Assembly: GCA_002358975.1 (NCBI GenBank)
Contig: DEPX01000132.1
Span: forward strand, 2,552 to 11,079
DNA length: 8,528 bases
Direction: 5' to 3'
Origin: Micrococcaceae bacterium UBA3381
GTDB lineage: Bacteria > Actinomycetota > Actinomycetes > Actinomycetales > Micrococcaceae
The notes under the pieces were generated by a model. That model did no database searches and was not told where the DNA came from. It saw nothing but the letters and a program-made list of their open reading frames with translations. The translations under genes and the position numbers were made by a program. Shown piece by piece: positions 6,591 to 8,528 of the stretch. How positions within the stretch are numbered: the first letter of the stretch is position 1; every line of letters starts with the position of its first letter.

Positions 6591-7901
6591 TTAATTACCT
6601 TCTACCCGCATGACGGACAAAACCTCTTTGACCACATCAAGAGCCTGGGTGGCCCGCAGTGTTTCAGCCAGCTGAGCTTCTTTGGCCCGGTGGGTGATAA
6701 ATGCAAGCAATGCGGTCTTATCTTCGTCTGTGGAAGCCTCGTCACGTGATTGGTTCATTGACTTAATCGAGACCTGGTGGTCAGCAAAGGTACCGGCAAC
6801 TTTAGCCAGAACGCCCGAAGCATCAGCTGCTCGTACTACCACCATGTAGCGCGTCGTAGCCGCACCGACGTCCAAGGATTGCAGGTTTCGACGGGCAGTG
6901 TGCGTCCGTCCTGGGCCGCCGCGAAGTTTACGTGTGGCAATGGACATGACATCACCCATGACCGCTGACGCGGTAGGAGCACCACCAGCACCGGGACCAT
7001 AGAACATCAGCTCTCCGGCGTTTTCAGCTTCGACAAACACCGCATTATAGGCATCGCGCACCGCAGCTAAGGGATGTTCACGGGGCAATAAGGTGGGATG
7101 TACCCGAAGTACCACACCATCATCAAGCTCTTCTGCAATGGCCAGCAGTTTAATGACATAGCCGGCAGCCGCAGCTGCCTTATGGTCGAGATCTGCTATC
7201 TCAGTGATGCCTTCGGTGTAGACCTCATCTAAGGAGAATGTGGCATGAAATGCCAGATGCGCCAAGACCGCTGCCTTGGCTGCAGCATCTGCACCGCCCA
7301 CATCCGCTGTTGGATCAGCTTCGGCATATCCCAGTCGTTGAGCTTCTGCCAGGGCATCGTGGAAGGAAGCCCCCGTCGAATCCATTTGGTCAAGAATATA
7401 GTTGGTTGTTCCATTGACGATGCCCATGATGCGAGTCACCTTATCGCCTGATAGCGAGTCCCGCAGGGGACGCAGAATCGGGATCGCCCCGGCTACGGAT
7501 GCTTCAAAGGATAACTGCACCCCAGCAGCAGCAGCGGCTTCATACAGTTCATCTCCGTGGGTAGCCAATAGTGCTTTATTGCCAGTAACAACGTTTGAAC
7601 CTTGCTCGATGGCCTTACGGACTAGCTGTAGTGCCGGATCGATGCCGCCTAGCAGCTCGATAACGATATCGGCGCCGTCCATGACTTCTGCAGCATTATC
7701 ACTGTAGTACTCATTGGGCAGCTGATAATCGCGTGTGGCCTGGGGGTTTCGGACAAAGATGCCGGTTAAATTTAGTCTGGCACCGATCCGTTCGCTTAGC
7801 GAATCGCCGTCTTCAATCAGAATACGAGCAACCTGTGACCCAACGGTTCCACCACCCAATAATGCAATATTCAATGAGGCGGTATCAGATGCAGTGGTCA
7901 T
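6591..7901 (-). CDS. hom: Homoserine dehydrogenase with C-terminal ACT domain
   Basis: A 436-residue NAD(P)-dependent enzyme that reduces aspartate-4-semialdehyde to homoserine, the branch point away from lysine. The N-terminal Rossmann fold carries GGGTVG (16-21). GNKALLA (107-113) supplies K108 or K109 of the active site, and NGTTNYI (163-169) is the family signature. The substrate segment AEADPT (193-198) and DAAAK (205-209) align with the known pair D219/K223 and with E208 of the yeast enzyme. An ACT domain from about residue 351 (RYMVVVRAAD onward) is the usual site of threonine feedback inhibition in actinobacterial enzymes; inhibition here is inferred. The ATG at 7901 is preferred because GGAGG lies just upstream, although the spacer is short (3 bases). 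A GTG at 7940 would add 13 residues with no ribosome-binding site. It follows lysA by 74 bases without a visible terminator. Confidence 0.96.
   Translation of the reverse strand: MTTASDTASLNIALLGGGTVGSQVARILIEDGDSLSERIGARLNLTGIFVRNPQATRDYQLPNEYYSDNAAEVMDGADIVIELLGGIDPALQLVRKAIEQGSNVVTGNKALLATHGDELYEAAAAAGVQLSFEASVAGAIPILRPLRDSLSGDKVTRIMGIVNGTTNYILDQMDSTGASFHDALAEAQRLGYAEADPTADVGGADAAAKAAVLAHLAFHATFSLDEVYTEGITEIADLDHKAAAAAGYVIKLLAIAEELDDGVVLRVHPTLLPREHPLAAVRDAYNAVFVEAENAGELMFYGPGAGGAPTASAVMGDVMSIATRKLRGGPGRTHTARRNLQSLDVGAATTRYMVVVRAADASGVLAKVAGTFADHQVSIKSMNQSRDEASTDEDKTALLAFITHRAKEAQLAETLRATQALDVVKEVLSVMRVEGN
6598..6602 (-). promoter_or_regulatory. Ribosome-binding site of thrB (TTG start)
   Basis: GAAGG sits inside the last codons of hom, 9 bases before the TTG at 6588. 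It supports a TTG start in a place where no in-frame ATG or GTG is available. Confidence 0.65.
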
Positions 7902-7904
7902 GGT

Positions 7905-7909
7905 CCTCC
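7905..7909 (-). promoter_or_regulatory. Ribosome-binding site of hom
   Basis: GGAGG followed by ACC and the ATG at 7901. The match to the 16S 3' end is strong but the spacer is only 3 bases. It still decides the start, because the upstream GTG at 7940 has nothing comparable. Confidence 0.7.
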
Positions 7910-7975
7910 GAGTAAACGTTAGAAAGGGAGCTATGGGCACCGTGTCGATATTGTAGTCCAGTCAGCGCCGGATGA

Positions 7976-8528
7976 TTACAAATCAACTTCGCGGCTAAAG
8001 AGGTCCTGATAAGTCTCGCGACGAATAATTTCGCGGGCGTGGCCGTCTTTGATTGCCACGATAGCTGGCCGGAGCAGCATGTTGTAGTTCGAACTCATGG
8101 CATGCCCATACGCCCCGGTGGCCGGTACGACCAGCAAGTCACCGTCGTCGACATCTTTTGGCAGATAGACCGCATTGACGACAATGTCCCCAGACTCACA
8201 GTGTTTACCCACGACACGAGACAAAACCGGTTCGGCTTCACTGATGCGGTCAGCAAGCACCGCGGTGTAGTCGGCACCGTAAAGTACTGGACGCGGATTA
8301 TCAGACATGCCACCATCAATAGCTACATATCGGCGCGGATAGTGGTTGCCTTCGAATTCAACCCATACGGTTTTTGTGGTCCCCACGGTATAAATAGTTA
8401 TGCCGGCAGGACCGGCGATAGAACGTCCTGGCTCAATAGAAATCCGTGGACACGCCACACCTAATCTGGTGGTTTCAGCGCCAATGTGTTCAGCCAGGTT
8501 ATTGGCTAGGACTGACGGCGCCAGCGGG
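7976..8528 (-). CDS. lysA: Diaminopimelate decarboxylase, 3' part only
   Basis: The frame is open to the right edge, leaving 183 C-terminal residues visible; a full protein would be about 430-480. The PLP-dependent enzyme decarboxylates meso-diaminopimelate to L-lysine in the last step of the pathway. Visible family features are EPGRSI, which helps bind the PLP phosphate, the substrate-contacting Y in GGMSDNPRPVLYGA, the active-site segment GKHCESGDI with the conserved cysteine that reaches the neighbouring subunit, and the C-terminal GAYGHAMSSNYN, whose tyrosines contact PLP and substrate. The fold is the fold-III (alanine racemase-like) family. The motifs separate it from ornithine/arginine decarboxylases by the CESGD sequence and the genetic context next to hom. 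The GTG that opens the closed part of the frame at 8458 is internal, because family sequence continues upstream to the edge. Confidence 0.96.
   Translation of the reverse strand, partial: PLAPSVLANNLAEHIGAETTRLGVACPRISIEPGRSIAGPAGITIYTVGTTKTVWVEFEGNHYPRRYVAIDGGMSDNPRPVLYGADYTAVLADRISEAEPVLSRVVGKHCESGDIVVNAVYLPKDVDDGDLLVVPATGAYGHAMSSNYNMLLRPAIVAIKDGHAREIIRRETYQDLFSREVDL

Noticed and set aside
7902..7940. Longer Hom starting at GTG 7940
   Set aside because: No ribosome-binding site precedes it, and the 13 extra residues precede an already complete N-terminus of normal length. GGAGG lies before ATG 7901.
7950..7955. TACAAT as a -10 of a hom promoter in the lysA-hom gap
   Set aside because: No reasonable -35 lies 16-18 bases upstream. 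The 74-base gap without a terminator fits co-transcription with lysA better.
1..8528. Mobile elements, CRISPR arrays, tRNA/rRNA genes, defence or biosynthetic clusters
   Set aside because: Reading both strands gave no transposase, integrase, regularly spaced repeat or RNA gene. Conserved housekeeping genes cover nearly all of the window.

Overview
The window looks like an ordinary chromosomal core-gene region of a Gram-positive actinobacterium, probably a member of the Micrococcales such as a Micrococcaceae relative. Three things point there. The gene order is lysA-hom-thrB-rho-prfA-prmC-tsaC-wecA. Rho carries a very long, charged, low-complexity N-terminal insert of the kind known from Micrococcus luteus. 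Start codons include GTG and TTG. Three 60-base stretches counted by hand gave 35% (intergenic), 53% and 60% G+C (both coding), so the genome seems to have lower G+C than most of that group. All eight genes lie on the minus strand, so transcription runs from the right end of the window to the left.

Layout, in transcription order (high to low coordinate). (1) 8528-7976: the 3' part of lysA (diaminopimelate decarboxylase), cut by the window edge. (2) 7901-6591: hom (homoserine dehydrogenase with a C-terminal ACT domain). (3) 6588-5614: thrB (homoserine kinase), starting at TTG two bases after the hom stop. (4) 5613-5342: a 272-bp leader with several inverted repeats and a weak promoter candidate. 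(5) 5341-3299: rho. (6) 3298-3210: a short gap holding a good intrinsic terminator and a candidate prfA promoter. (7) 3209-2124: prfA (release factor 1). (8) 2124-1189: prmC (release-factor glutamine methyltransferase). (9) 1192-479: tsaC/sua5-type L-threonylcarbamoyladenylate synthase. (10) 482-1: the 5' part of a WecA-like polyprenyl-phosphate sugar-phosphate transferase, cut by the window edge.

The genes form three functional blocks. lysA-hom-thrB serve aspartate-family amino acid synthesis (lysine and threonine branches). rho is a stand-alone transcription unit with its own leader and terminator. prfA-prmC-tsaC-wecA are joined by 1- to 4-base overlaps and are probably translationally coupled. 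Within this last block, PrmC methylates the GGQ glutamine of the PrfA encoded just upstream, and TsaC starts the t6A tRNA modification. The first two therefore act on translation termination and the third on decoding, while wecA begins the cell-envelope genes.

I found no mobile element, CRISPR array, RNA gene or defence system. The parts most worth a second look are the structured rho leader, the repetitive Rho insert, the RGG-rich insertion inside the Rho RNA-binding fold, and the absence of thrC and rpmE from places where related genomes often have them.
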